From the NCBI RefSeq assembly GCF_001278805.1, contig NZ_CP012602.1, positions 4,679,501-4,743,500 of the forward strand: a stretch of 64,000 bases of DNA. The letters are read 5' to 3'. This stretch comes from Bacillus sp. FJAT-18017. Lineage in GTDB: Bacteria; Bacillota; Bacilli; Bacillales; Cytobacillaceae. Each line of letters opens with the position of its first letter. Positions within the stretch are counted from its first letter, which is position 1. Positions 9,058-17,596 of the stretch are shown here, piece by piece. The notes under the pieces were generated by a model, which had not been told where the DNA came from, ran no database searches, and worked only from the letters and a program-made list of their open reading frames with translations. The translations under genes and the position numbers were made by a program.

Positions 9058-10224
9058 ATGAATACTTTCGTTAATATCAGGCTTCTTTATGCCTATAGTT
9101 TTTTTCATAGCCTCATCCCCGCGTATGTCATAGAAAGGCTGTTTTGGGAAGACCGCGGGATGACGGTGCTCATGGTTATTTACACTGAAATCATCTATGC
9201 TGCCACCATTGTTGTACTCGAGGTCCCAACAGGAATACTGGCAGATAAATGGAGCAGAAAAAATCTTATTTTAGTAAGCGCTGCGCTTGGTTCCATGGAG
9301 TTTTTGATTTTACTATTTTCAACGGAATTTTGGCATTTTGCGGCTGTGGTTTTTCTTGCCGGAGTATCGAAGTCGGCATTCAGCGGCGCAGCCAACGCCC
9401 TATTGTACGACTCTTTGAAAGCTAGCGGGCTTGAGCACCGCTTTGAAAAGGATCTCGGCTACCTTGATGCCGTTGGTTTTTTTGCCGCTATCCTTGCGGC
9501 GTTATCCGGTAGCCTCCTTGCAACTAAATTCGGATTCGAATTTAATTACTGGCTTTCGTATGCAGCAAGTTCCTTATGTATCATTTTAGCTTTTGGCTTA
9601 ACCGAACCCGTTCTTTTCAAACTGAGAGAAACGAATCACGAGCCGCCTTTGAAAGAATACCTAACTGGTTCAATCAACTTTTTCAAGGCAAAGCCTGAAG
9701 TCTGCGTTGTCCTTCTTTCCGGGATGGCCACAGGCGCCGCAATCAATTATATTTACGAATTTTGGCAGCTTTATCTTGACCGGTTGACGATACCGGTTAT
9801 GTATTTCGGTGTATTCTCTGCGGGAATCATGGTGCTTTCCCTGCCTGGAAGCCTTCTGGCCCATTGGCTAATTGGGAAATTCAGTCATGCCAAGCTTTTA
9901 ACAGCCGTACTGGTTATTTTAACATGTGGTTTTTCGTACTTGGCAACTATAAAGGGATATACGGGACTGGCAGTCGTCTATCTTATCTGTCTAGCCTCCG
10001 GAATGGTCAACCCAATTGTGACAGGCTTTTTGCATCATCGGATTGATACAGATATGAGAGCGACCATTGATTCATTTCAGTCACTTTCCCTAAATGCATT
10101 CCAAATTATAACCGGAATCGGCTTTGGCTTTTTTGCTGGCCATTTTGATATTTTCGGCGGGTATGGATTCATTGCAATCCTTTGTGCTATTAGCCTGAGC
10201 ATCTTTATTCGATTTATCAAATGA
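9058..10224 (+). CDS. MFS transporter (probable drug exporter)
   Basis: Integral membrane protein of 388 residues with about 12 hydrophobic helices. The loop 2-3 signature of the major facilitator superfamily is clear (EVPTGILADKWSRK). The ATG at 9058 is chosen because AAGGAG lies 9 bp upstream; an in-frame ATG at 9040 has no site and would fall in the hairpin. It is monocistronic, with a terminator just past the stop. The substrate cannot be read from sequence. The upstream leader peptide and SD-masking hairpin resemble ribosome-targeting antibiotic attenuators, which suggests, without proving, export of a translation inhibitor. Confidence 0.85.
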   Translation: MNTFVNIRLLYAYSFFHSLIPAYVIERLFWEDRGMTVLMVIYTEIIYAATIVVLEVPTGILADKWSRKNLILVSAALGSMEFLILLFSTEFWHFAAVVFLAGVSKSAFSGAANALLYDSLKASGLEHRFEKDLGYLDAVGFFAAILAALSGSLLATKFGFEFNYWLSYAASSLCIILAFGLTEPVLFKLRETNHEPPLKEYLTGSINFFKAKPEVCVVLLSGMATGAAINYIYEFWQLYLDRLTIPVMYFGVFSAGIMVLSLPGSLLAHWLIGKFSHAKLLTAVLVILTCGFSYLATIKGYTGLAVVYLICLASGMVNPIVTGFLHHRIDTDMRATIDSFQSLSLNAFQIITGIGFGFFAGHFDIFGGYGFIAILCAISLSIFIRFIK

Positions 10225-10232
10225 ACATGAGA

Positions 10233-10262
10233 AAAGGCGCTATGGGTTCATCCCATGCGCCT
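10233..10262. terminator. Bidirectional terminator, MFS gene / LtaS-like gene
   Basis: AAGGCGC-ATGGG pairs with CCCATGCGCCTT with one bulged T. CCTCTTTT follows on the plus strand and TTTTCTCATG on the minus strand, between two convergent genes. Confidence 0.75.
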
Positions 10263-10292
10263 TCCTCTTTTGTCATTGGACCGAATAAGCTG

Positions 10293-12257
10293 CTAGTTTG
10301 AAGGGAAAATCTTTCTATAATAATCCAGTTCAAGGATTTTTGCAGAGTAATAGAATTTGCTTTGGACAATAGAAGAAATCGTGTTTATATATTTTTGGTC
10401 CACACTTACTCCAGGCACCGGAAGATACTCGCTCGTCACGGCATTATAGCGTCCCTTGTCTGTGATAAAACTTTTATTCATGAAAATAACCAGCGGAGCT
10501 TTTTCAGAAAAAATGTCCTGGCCCATTAACAACCTGGAGTCATAATCGAGTCCAAGTAGGTTTGAAAGTGTAGGGATAATGTCAAGGCTTGAAGCAGGCT
10601 TATCAATGACCTCTGGTTCCATCCCCTTTGAATAGAGGATAAAAGGGCTCCTGTACAACTCGAAATTCTCTTCAACCTTATGTCCGGCAAGCTCATTGAT
10701 TGTTTTTGGATCAAGACCATATGGGTAATGGTCCGCACTCAATGCAATCAGTGTTTTTTCAGCAACACCTACCTGTTCAAGCTGAGATAGCAGGCTTTCA
10801 AGCGCCCTATCAAGTTCGATTTGAGTCGCAAGATAAGCTTTGGCCTGATTGGATAATGAGAGTAAATCCACATGCTTTTTGTTCTTCCAGGCAATATAAT
10901 TTCCCGTGAACGAATATTGCATATGCCCGCTTACCGTCATGTAATAAGCGTGAAACGGTTCTTTTCCAATATACTCCGGCACAGTCTTTTCGATCATTTC
11001 AAGGTCTGATTCCGGCCATGTTTCTTTTACATTCAGGCCATTTCCCAGCCCTTTATACTCATAGCCCATATTTGGATGAGACAAATCTCTTCGATAATAA
11101 GTGTAAGTATGATTATGATAGGCCATTGTTTTATAGCCGAGTTTTTTTAACTGATTTCCCATTGCGAAAGGGAGCAAATTTCGTCCGGATTCCTGAAAGC
11201 TCCATACGCCGCTTTTCGGGATAAGGCCAAGCGTGGCAACATATTCCCCATCAGAGGTGCTGACACCCCAAATCGGATTATAAAAATTTGTAAAGTTATA
11301 TCCCCTATGGATGAGTTTATACAATGTCGGGGTAACTTCCTTATTGACTGCGTAAGGAGAAAAACCCTCGGCAGTAATGAATATCAAATTATAGCCCTTG
11401 AATTTCCCTGTATACTCATTTTTTTCTGTCGGCAGTACCTTGCTAAAATAACTGTGCACGCTTTTCAGGTCTTGATTCTTCTCCGCCCTTGCCATGGCTT
11501 CAAAGTCTATGTTCATTACATTATACTCTTCAGGTTTTTCCGGCTCCGCATCTGGACTGTCAGGCAGTGGATCTTCAGCCGGCAGTGGGATATCATCCGC
11601 GGACGCTTCGAGCCTCGGGGACCAACCTGTCACCATACGCTGCATATCCAGTCTCATTGTCGTAACAAGGCCGAGCTTTTCCATAGAAAGAAGAGGAAGA
11701 CTGTTTCGGTAATATAAGTCATAGGCTGAGTTGATGCCCTTTCCACTAGCAAAAACGGTCCCGATTCCGGCAATTTGGGCAATGACAAAACAAAGCGCTA
11801 TTGAAACACGATTGAATTTATCGAGCCTTTGAAAGGATAAAAGCCTCCTACCCCAGAAAACTAACAGCAGCAGGGGAATCATAAACAGTCCCAGCCAAAC
11901 GATATTCTCAACAAGAAGAGTACGAATATCCTTCCAGAATTCAAAGACCTGGGCACCGTTTCCCGCAGAATACACGCTATAAAACGTTCTGAAGAATTGA
12001 TAATACATAAATTGGGAGGCATAGAGTACGGTTACGAAGAGGAGAATCAGGCAGGCGATGACATGGCTCGCCGCGCCCCTAAAGAAACTGTTTATAAAAT
12101 GAAATAAAAAGGCTAACGCTAAAATAAAGATCAGCGAAAGGACGTAGTCACGAATATAAAAGTCTTCAAAAATACCTAATCTGAATGTAAGATCGATAAA
12201 AGCGATCGACACGAAATAAAAGATAAGCAGCGAGTCCCTCTTTGCAATTTCAGCCAT
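10293..12257 (-). CDS. LTA synthase-like sulfatase-superfamily membrane enzyme
   Basis: Polytopic enzyme of 654 residues: about five N-terminal membrane segments (~10-25, 38-58, 66-84, 118-136, 151-171), then an extracellular alkaline-phosphatase-fold domain from ~285. Visible metal and catalytic elements are Glu297 (ITAEGF), Thr334 in VSTSDGE, corresponding to the LtaS nucleophile context TSDSE, and ALSADHYP. LtaS-family enzymes polymerise glycerol phosphate from phosphatidylglycerol onto lipid-anchored teichoic acid, or prime that reaction. The motif around Glu297 diverges from canonical LtaS (usually ESLQ), and an acidic Pro-rich linker (~217-245) precedes the catalytic domain, so this may be a paralogue with another phospho-transfer role. 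It starts at ATG 12257 with AAAGGG 8 bp upstream. Confidence 0.82.
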   Translation of the reverse strand: MAEIAKRDSLLIFYFVSIAFIDLTFRLGIFEDFYIRDYVLSLIFILALAFLFHFINSFFRGAASHVIACLILLFVTVLYASQFMYYQFFRTFYSVYSAGNGAQVFEFWKDIRTLLVENIVWLGLFMIPLLLLVFWGRRLLSFQRLDKFNRVSIALCFVIAQIAGIGTVFASGKGINSAYDLYYRNSLPLLSMEKLGLVTTMRLDMQRMVTGWSPRLEASADDIPLPAEDPLPDSPDAEPEKPEEYNVMNIDFEAMARAEKNQDLKSVHSYFSKVLPTEKNEYTGKFKGYNLIFITAEGFSPYAVNKEVTPTLYKLIHRGYNFTNFYNPIWGVSTSDGEYVATLGLIPKSGVWSFQESGRNLLPFAMGNQLKKLGYKTMAYHNHTYTYYRRDLSHPNMGYEYKGLGNGLNVKETWPESDLEMIEKTVPEYIGKEPFHAYYMTVSGHMQYSFTGNYIAWKNKKHVDLLSLSNQAKAYLATQIELDRALESLLSQLEQVGVAEKTLIALSADHYPYGLDPKTINELAGHKVEENFELYRSPFILYSKGMEPEVIDKPASSLDIIPTLSNLLGLDYDSRLLMGQDIFSEKAPLVIFMNKSFITDKGRYNAVTSEYLPVPGVSVDQKYINTISSIVQSKFYYSAKILELDYYRKIFPSN

Positions 12258-12462
12258 TTCTCCAACCCTTTCAAAAGCACCGTAATCAATCCGGGTTCTA
12301 TACGTAAAGTATACTCGTCAAAACTGACGAAATAACTGATTATTTCGTTTCACTGATTCTTTTGTCCAGCCAGGTTTTAGTTTTTTAACAATGCTAAAAA
12401 GCCCATCCTTTTTATAGGACGGGCTGTGCATGCTTATTAGTGCTATTATGGCTATCACCAAA

Positions 12463-13359
12463 TCAAAATCTAAGTGGAATAACTGATTTCTTAATGTCAG
12501 TATCCATGTATCCAAGTGATTGCAGAAAGGCCTTAAGTCCAAGGTATGCATTGTCCATTTTGTTAGTTGGTCCAATCCAGACTTCTTTTACCGGAAGCTT
12601 TACATCAGTTTGATTCTGCTTTAAATCAAGTTCAATGTATGGAACCAGGCCGCCTGCCGAGGTCCGAAACAAAACGGCAAACTCCTGCACCTTTGCGAGG
12701 TTTTCGGGAAAAAAGGCAACTCTATACTCTGTTTCCGGCTTAAAAGCAGGATGCTTAAAAAAGTAGCTGTAATTGAGCATCCTGACCATGAATGCCCGGG
12801 CAATCTCCCGCCCCTCCTCATCACTCATCCTTACACGTTTCCAAATGCCTAAATATCTCTCCACTTCTTCTCTAACAATTTTCCTCTGAAGGCTTTCATC
12901 ATATAGGACATAGCCAGCCATATACGCCCCGGCATACTTTATTTCCAGCAGCTGATGGAGTTGAAGGCTATCCAAGCCTATGTTATAGCCATCAAAATTA
13001 GAATAAGCTGACCAGTTGGTAATTAAATCAGAAATTGCTGTCAATGAGAGAATATAGCATTTACTGCGGTGCTGTTCATTGAAGTATGAGCCATTTAAAA
13101 TTTCCTTAACTTCAGATTTGAATGTAGCCTCTATACTGGAAGCCGGTTTATCGGAAAAAACATCTTCAATAACTGTTTTTATATACGTCAATTCAGAGGC
13201 ATCATTAAGGAACTCGCTACGTGTCATCCAAATTGAGCCGGTTGAAAGAATTGCATAGAGTGCCTGCAGATTTGTGTAATGGTATAGTATTCCTTCATTC
13301 TCACGCTTAATCCTATAGGAATTTTCGAGAGATTTTTTCAAAATAACCTCAAGATCCAT
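12463..13359 (-). CDS. DUF2971 domain protein
   Basis: Cytoplasmic protein of 298 residues with no membrane segment. The N-terminal motif YHYTNLQALYAILSTGSIWMTR..FLNDASEL is the hallmark of DUF2971. The biochemical role is not established; remote similarity of this motif to ADP-ribosyl-transfer-like folds is sometimes suggested but cannot be tested here. The start codon lies inside the 3' end of the SAM hydrolase-like gene (11-bp overlap), with AGAGG 6-8 bp upstream, so the two are translationally coupled. DUF2971 proteins are often found in accessory or defence contexts in other genomes; here no defence partner is seen. Confidence 0.8.
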   Translation of the reverse strand: MDLEVILKKSLENSYRIKRENEGILYHYTNLQALYAILSTGSIWMTRSEFLNDASELTYIKTVIEDVFSDKPASSIEATFKSEVKEILNGSYFNEQHRSKCYILSLTAISDLITNWSAYSNFDGYNIGLDSLQLHQLLEIKYAGAYMAGYVLYDESLQRKIVREEVERYLGIWKRVRMSDEEGREIARAFMVRMLNYSYFFKHPAFKPETEYRVAFFPENLAKVQEFAVLFRTSAGGLVPYIELDLKQNQTDVKLPVKEVWIGPTNKMDNAYLGLKAFLQSLGYMDTDIKKSVIPLRF

Positions 13360-14206
13360 GATTAACCTCTTTACTTAAAAATGAGATCGTCCAATTTGTG
13401 CCTGAGCCGATATGAAAGGCATCGGCAAACGAACCCTGGTTAATCGCAATGGCCAAGTTATCAAGTGAATTGATATAAACGAGAGGCTCCCCGACTAGCG
13501 TATCAGCAAATGATCTGCCAAATGTCATCGTGTTCTTATAGACTTGACGTGTCCCGTTGCCAATCGTAACGGATAGGCGATCGCCGTATTGAATTCCGGC
13601 TTCTCTAAGCAAGTCGCGATTAATATTTGTCCATAGATTCCCAAATCGGACATCATGGATTTCTATTATCCCATCAATACTTCCTTCCGTTCTTGTTGCC
13701 TGATTTAATGGAAGGCTTACGATTGAGCTAACCTCAATTTCTTTTCCGATTTGCTCAAAAGATATTTTCCCCATCGCCAGCCGGGCACCTGTATAGGCAA
13801 AAATATCACGGCCATGAAATGTATAAGATTCCCTTGAATGAGGAAGCCTGTTCTTTTCCTCATCAAGCTCTCTAGCTTCCACAATGCCAATAAATCGATG
13901 GATATGTGTCAGAGTTCCATTGTTCGGAGTAATGATGATTTTCCCATCCTTCGTTTTAACAGCTACACTTTTCCTCGCAGAACCGACACCCGGGTCAACT
14001 ACAGATACAAAAACCGTACCTTCTGGCCAATAGGAGATGGCCTGAAGCAAGCGGTAAGAACCCTCCCATATATTGAATGGAGGGATATCATGTGTCAAAT
14101 CAAATATACGGATGGCACTGTCAACAGAAAATGCAACTCCGTACATCGCGCTTACTGCACCATCACTAATTCCAAAATCCGATTGAAGAACCAAAGCCCT
14201 ATTCAT
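13349..14206 (-). CDS. SAM hydroxide adenosyltransferase (DUF62 / SAM hydrolase family)
   Basis: Enzyme of 285 residues related to fluorinase and chlorinase. The family signatures are ALVLQSDFGISDG..AMYGV, DLTHDIPPFN and VVDPGVGS, followed by the C-terminal beta-domain (INSLDNLAIAINQGSFAD). Most bacterial members hydrolyse S-adenosylmethionine to adenosine and methionine using an Asp-Arg-His set rather than adding halide. ATG at 14206 is preferred over one nine codons earlier because GAGGGGG lies 7 bp upstream. It is the first gene of a two-gene unit with the DUF2971 gene. Halogenase activity is not expected, because the short non-halogenating form is seen. Confidence 0.85.
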   Translation of the reverse strand: MNRALVLQSDFGISDGAVSAMYGVAFSVDSAIRIFDLTHDIPPFNIWEGSYRLLQAISYWPEGTVFVSVVDPGVGSARKSVAVKTKDGKIIITPNNGTLTHIHRFIGIVEARELDEEKNRLPHSRESYTFHGRDIFAYTGARLAMGKISFEQIGKEIEVSSIVSLPLNQATRTEGSIDGIIEIHDVRFGNLWTNINRDLLREAGIQYGDRLSVTIGNGTRQVYKNTMTFGRSFADTLVGEPLVYINSLDNLAIAINQGSFADAFHIGSGTNWTISFLSKEVNHGS

Positions 14207-14457
14207 ACGTAATCCCCCTCTTCTAATACACAATCCTTCTATTAAATGTTTGTAAGATCTTCCTTAATTGACGCTATATTATTCTTCTATTTCTATATTT
14301 ACTTCCCCTTGTCTTAAAAAAGAAAAACTTCAACCCTTTAAAATAATTCTGTAAAAAGCATGTAGCAATTCTAAGGATTTTCACACTTGAATGTTTCCTT
14401 CTTCAAAAAACGGGGATAACAAATAAGTAGGTTTCGCAAGAATGGGAGGTTGGTTTA
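14207..14457. other. Divergent intergenic region, SAM hydrolase / SDR
   Basis: About 250 AT-rich bases that must carry both promoters. No strong hairpin or recognised operator is visible. Confidence 0.3.
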
Positions 14458-15240
14458 ATGGGAACATTGGATGGAAAAGTAGCATTTGTAACGGGGGCAA
14501 GTTCAGGTATCGGCCGCGCTGCTGCCATCAAACTGGCCAGCGAAGGAGCTAAGGTCGCGTTAATTGACCTGAAAGAAGAAAATGCCGGTGAGGTAAAGGC
14601 ACTCATTGAACAAAAAGGCAGCAGCGCCATCATTGCCGAGTGCAATATTGCAAACCCGGATGATGTAGAACAGGCCTATAAAAAGACGATAGAGGCATTC
14701 GGGCGGCTTGATATTGTGTTCGCCAACGCCGGGATCAATGGTGTCATCGCACCAATTGAGGATCTGGAGCCGGATGACTGGGATGAGACCATTACCACGA
14801 ATTTAAGAGGGACTTTCCTGACACTGAAGTATGCCATCCCCCATATGAAGGAACGTGGCGGAAGCATGATTATCACTAGTTCGATTAATGGAAATCGCTG
14901 GTTTAAGAATTTTGGCTTCTCGGCTTACAGCACGTCAAAAGCAGGACAAGTTGGTTTTGGGAAAATGGCTGCTCTTGAGCTTTCAAACTATAAAATCAGA
15001 GTCAATACCATTTGCCCTGGTGCGATCGATACCAATATCCACGACAATACCTTCCCTGCGGAGGAGGAGCTTGAAAAAATTACTATCCCTGTCGAGTACC
15101 CGGAAGGAAATCAGCCGCTCGCAGACCGGCCTGGAAAGCCCGAGCAGGTGGCCGACCTTGTTTACTTCTTGGCATCGGACCTGTCAAGCCACATCACAGG
15201 CACCGAAATTTACATCGACGGAGCGGAATCACTTTTATAA
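14458..15240 (+). CDS. Short-chain dehydrogenase/reductase
   Basis: NAD(P)-dependent oxidoreductase of 260 residues, the classical SDR length. The cofactor motif TGASSGIG is at 12-19, NAG at 90-92, the catalytic Ser at ~141-142 and Tyr157-x3-Lys161 (YSTSK). The acidic end of the second strand (ALIDLKEEN, Asp37) suggests NAD rather than NADP. The C-terminal GTEIYIDGAESLL resembles glucose-dehydrogenase-like Bacillus SDRs such as YxbG. GGAGG lies 9 bp before the ATG. It is monocistronic, followed by a repeat array. The substrate is not predictable from sequence. Confidence 0.88.
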   Translation: MGTLDGKVAFVTGASSGIGRAAAIKLASEGAKVALIDLKEENAGEVKALIEQKGSSAIIAECNIANPDDVEQAYKKTIEAFGRLDIVFANAGINGVIAPIEDLEPDDWDETITTNLRGTFLTLKYAIPHMKERGGSMIITSSINGNRWFKNFGFSAYSTSKAGQVGFGKMAALELSNYKIRVNTICPGAIDTNIHDNTFPAEEELEKITIPVEYPEGNQPLADRPGKPEQVADLVYFLASDLSSHITGTEIYIDGAESLL

Positions 15241-15385
15241 ATCATTTTAACGGAAAAGGCCGGTGCGCAGCTGCATCGTGCTTTTTTTGGTTTGTGCAGA
15301 TAGTACATACGCGGAGGATTGAGGTTTGAATCTTCACGTAGTTCGCTATGGAAAAGGCCTTCGTTGACAAGGGTCATGTATATAT

Positions 15386-15685
15386 CAGATGAATGACATT
15401 TCAGGCTGCCGTGTCAGTCATAAAGCAGATGAATGACATTTCGGGCTTCCGGATGAAGCAAAGTGTCAGTCATAAAGCAGATGAATGACATTTCAGGCTG
15501 CCGGATGAAGCAAAGTGTCAGTCATAAAGCAGATGAATGACATTTCAGGCTGCCGGATGAAGCAAAGTGTCAGTCATAAAGCAGATGAATGACATTTCAG
15601 GCTGCCGGATGAAGCAAAGTGTCAGTCATAAAGCAGATGAATGACATTTCGGAATATCGGTCGAAGCAAAGTGTCATTCATAAAA
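15386..15685. repeat. Six-copy 52-bp tandem hairpin repeat
   Basis: Copies begin at 15386 (12 bp shorter), 15426, 15478, 15530, 15582 and 15634, each starting CAGATGAATGACATTTC. The three central copies are nearly identical; the first and last are diverged. Across each junction TGTCAGTCAT and ATGAATGACA form a 9/10 inverted repeat around the loop AAAGCAG. No spacer variation is seen, so it is not CRISPR. It lies between the convergent SDR and ogt genes and has no reading frame with a start signal. Confidence 0.9.
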
Positions 15686-15736
15686 CCACAAGAGTATATT
15701 TTCGAAAAGATAGAGAGTAAAACTTTCACAAAAAAC

Positions 15737-15784
15737 AAAAGCTGCCCAATAAGGTTGTCAGTCAACAACCCGATGGGACAGCTT
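15737..15784 (-). terminator. Terminator of ogt, two-part GCTGTCCC hairpin
   Basis: On the minus strand GCTGTCCC pairs with GGGCAGC, enclosing an inner GGTTGT/ACAACC hairpin with loop TGACTG. It is followed by TTTTGTTTTTT. A relative with compensatory changes lies at 38566-38613. Confidence 0.85.
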
Positions 15785-15805
15785 CTTCAATTTATAATGC
15801 ATTCC

Positions 15806-16324
15806 TTATTGCTGTACAACGGCAAACTTGGTTTCATGCTCCAAAAGAAACTTCTTCATTTCAATGCCGCCTCGGAACCCTGTGAGAGCTCCATTTTTAC
15901 CTATGACCCTATGGCATGGAATTGTAATCATGACAGGATTTGCCCCAATAGCGGAGCCGACAGCCCTGACCGCTGCAGGCTTCCCTATTATATTTGCTAT
16001 ATCACTGTAGGTAACCGTCCTGCCGTAAGGGATTTCCTTCAGGGCAGCCCAAATACTCTCCTGAAAGGGAGTTCCCATCGTGTCCACCGGAAAGTTGAAG
16101 CTAGTAACTGAACCTTCAAGATAATCATTTAACTCAGTAAAATAAGGTTTCAAAAACTCCTCATTTTCAACAATTTGGGCCTTCGGACGATGCTTCAACA
16201 CCCAAGCCTCAAGTTCCTTGAACCCTTCACCTGGTGAACCTACATAGCACAATCCTTTTTCCGAAGCAGCGATATGCAAGGGCCACTGGCTATTTTTAAA
16301 AACCGACCAATAAATTGTTTCCAT
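15806..16324 (-). CDS. ogt: Methylated-DNA--protein-cysteine S-methyltransferase
   Basis: Suicide DNA-repair protein of 172 residues that removes alkyl groups from O6-methylguanine and O4-methylthymine. The alkyl-acceptor motif IPCHRVIG places the reactive cysteine at residue 137, and GxxxGTPFQ/IPYGRTVTYSDIA and GSAIGANP form the helix-turn-helix and active site. Length and domain order match the constitutive Ogt class without an Ada domain. The ATG is preceded by GAGGAG about 10 bp upstream. A bipartite terminator follows. Confidence 0.93.
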   Translation of the reverse strand: METIYWSVFKNSQWPLHIAASEKGLCYVGSPGEGFKELEAWVLKHRPKAQIVENEEFLKPYFTELNDYLEGSVTSFNFPVDTMGTPFQESIWAALKEIPYGRTVTYSDIANIIGKPAAVRAVGSAIGANPVMITIPCHRVIGKNGALTGFRGGIEMKKFLLEHETKFAVVQQ

Positions 16325-16537
16325 CTTGTCCAGGCTCCTCTCGTTATTCTGGCACTTCCTTCTTCATAACTACCAAAATATACAGGGAAAAGCAATGTTT
16401 TTTTAATAGCGGAAGAGTAACGTGCAAGTGTCCTCGTGACAGACAAAGGTCATTCATTGAGGCTTCTAATCAATCCCCGGCTCGCTTTTAACTCGTCTGG
16501 CCGAGTCAAAGTTAAAAGAGTAAGGCCCTTCTCATAT

Positions 16538-17218
16538 TCAATCAATCCATTTAATTACATCACTTTCAGGCCTGCGCTTTTTCGGGGCAGGTTCTTGTTT
16601 CCGATATCCAAACGCAGCCATAACGGAGATGCTGAATTTGCCATCCTCGAGCAAGCCCTCTTCTTCAAGGAGCGCATTCATTTTCTCGATATTGAAGCCC
16701 TCAATTGGACAGGAGTCGATTTTCAGCTGTGCAGCTGCTGTCATCATATTCGCCAGGGCTATATATGTTTGCCTACAGGCCCATTCATATAAAAGCCTGC
16801 CATCATCATCAAGCAGCTTGAAATCTTCTCTTTGGAATTCCTCAATTCTGCTTAGGAATTTTCCCAGAAAATCCTCTGGGATCTGCGCGGAATGAAGGAA
16901 ATGCTCCCGAAGGTAATTTGCATCATATCGTGTCTCACTAGCGGTCCTTGCTAGAAAAATCACAAAATGGCTGGCATTTTCCGCTTTACCATATGCACCC
17001 CAAGACGTCTCCTTAATTTTTTTGCGGAGCTCCTGGTTCTGTACCACAATAAACCGCCATGGCTCCACTCCAAATGAACTTGGCGATAAACGTCCTGTTT
17101 CTAATATGAAATCAAAATCTTCCTTACTAATTTTCTTTTTAGGATCAAATTCCTTCGTTGCATGCCGGAAGTTGAATGCCTCAAGAATGTCCTTTTTAAG
17201 TTCCTCGTTCGTTTGCAT
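16538..17218 (-). CDS. yfkO: NAD(P)H-dependent nitroreductase-family oxidoreductase (YfkO-like)
   Basis: FMN-dependent flavoprotein of 226 residues. The N-terminal FNFRHATKEFDPKKKIS and RLSPSSFGVEPWRFIVVQN are the FMN-binding and dimer signatures of the NfsB/YfkO group, and GYRKQEPAPKKRR closes the protein. Members reduce nitro compounds, quinones or flavins. The resemblance to Bacillus YfkO, recalled from family knowledge, is strong along the whole length. AGGAGG lies 5 bp before the ATG. It is divergent from the DHH phosphoesterase gene across the structured repeat element A. The physiological substrate is unknown. Confidence 0.87.
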   Translation of the reverse strand: MQTNEELKKDILEAFNFRHATKEFDPKKKISKEDFDFILETGRLSPSSFGVEPWRFIVVQNQELRKKIKETSWGAYGKAENASHFVIFLARTASETRYDANYLREHFLHSAQIPEDFLGKFLSRIEEFQREDFKLLDDDGRLLYEWACRQTYIALANMMTAAAQLKIDSCPIEGFNIEKMNALLEEEGLLEDGKFSISVMAAFGYRKQEPAPKKRRPESDVIKWID

Positions 17219-17328
17219 ATGTACCTCCTCGTTATCCTTCTATTTAACCATACTATTTAAGATACCTTTCACAGCAAGCAATTAAACAAATGATTGGATA
17301 GCTGATACAGGCTGCCCGCTTACTATTA

Positions 17329-17494
17329 TCCCACTATAAGGGGCAGCAAGCCTCCCTCGGAAGCAACTGACCCTAAAGGTCCGATTGGTAACTAAGATTT
17401 TTCTTGATCTTCAATCCTTAGAAAAATCAATCGGGCTTTGCGCGGCTAACAATCAGTGGAACCCTTCCACTTATAGAAGGTTCACTTTATCATA
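17329..17494. repeat. Structured intergenic repeat, copy A (degenerate)
   Basis: This copy shares ordered words with copy B at 26639-26846: TATCCCACT, GGGCAG.AAG, AAGCAACTG.CC, CGATTGG, TTTTTCTT, AAAAATCAATCG, GCGCG.CTA and GAAGGTTCACTTTAT. Several words pair with each other (GGGCAG/CTG.CC, CGATTG/CAATCG, AGTGG/CCACT). It lacks the long inner stem of copy B. It lies between divergent genes. Confidence 0.8.
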
Positions 17495-17596
17495 AAATTA
17501 ATATAGAGTAAGGACATGAATACTAAGTCAAATGAATAAGGAACTACTTGGGGTTAAAACTAATCCTTATGAATCACCATGAAAGGAGACTTCCTT

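Noticed and set aside
13349..14206. Fluorinase or chlorinase
   Set aside because: The protein has the short, common DUF62 form linked to SAM hydrolysis, and nothing nearby suggests halometabolite synthesis.
12463..14206. Phage-defence island
   Set aside because: A DUF2971 gene alone with a SAM hydrolase is not enough; no nuclease, methylase, integrase or phage gene is nearby.
15386..15685. CRISPR-like array
   Set aside because: Units are contiguous 52-bp tandem repeats with no variable spacers, and no cas genes are present.
16445..16537. Terminator downstream of yfkO-like gene
   Set aside because: TTTTAACTCG/CGAGT..AGTTAAAA can pair, but no T-tract follows on the minus strand.
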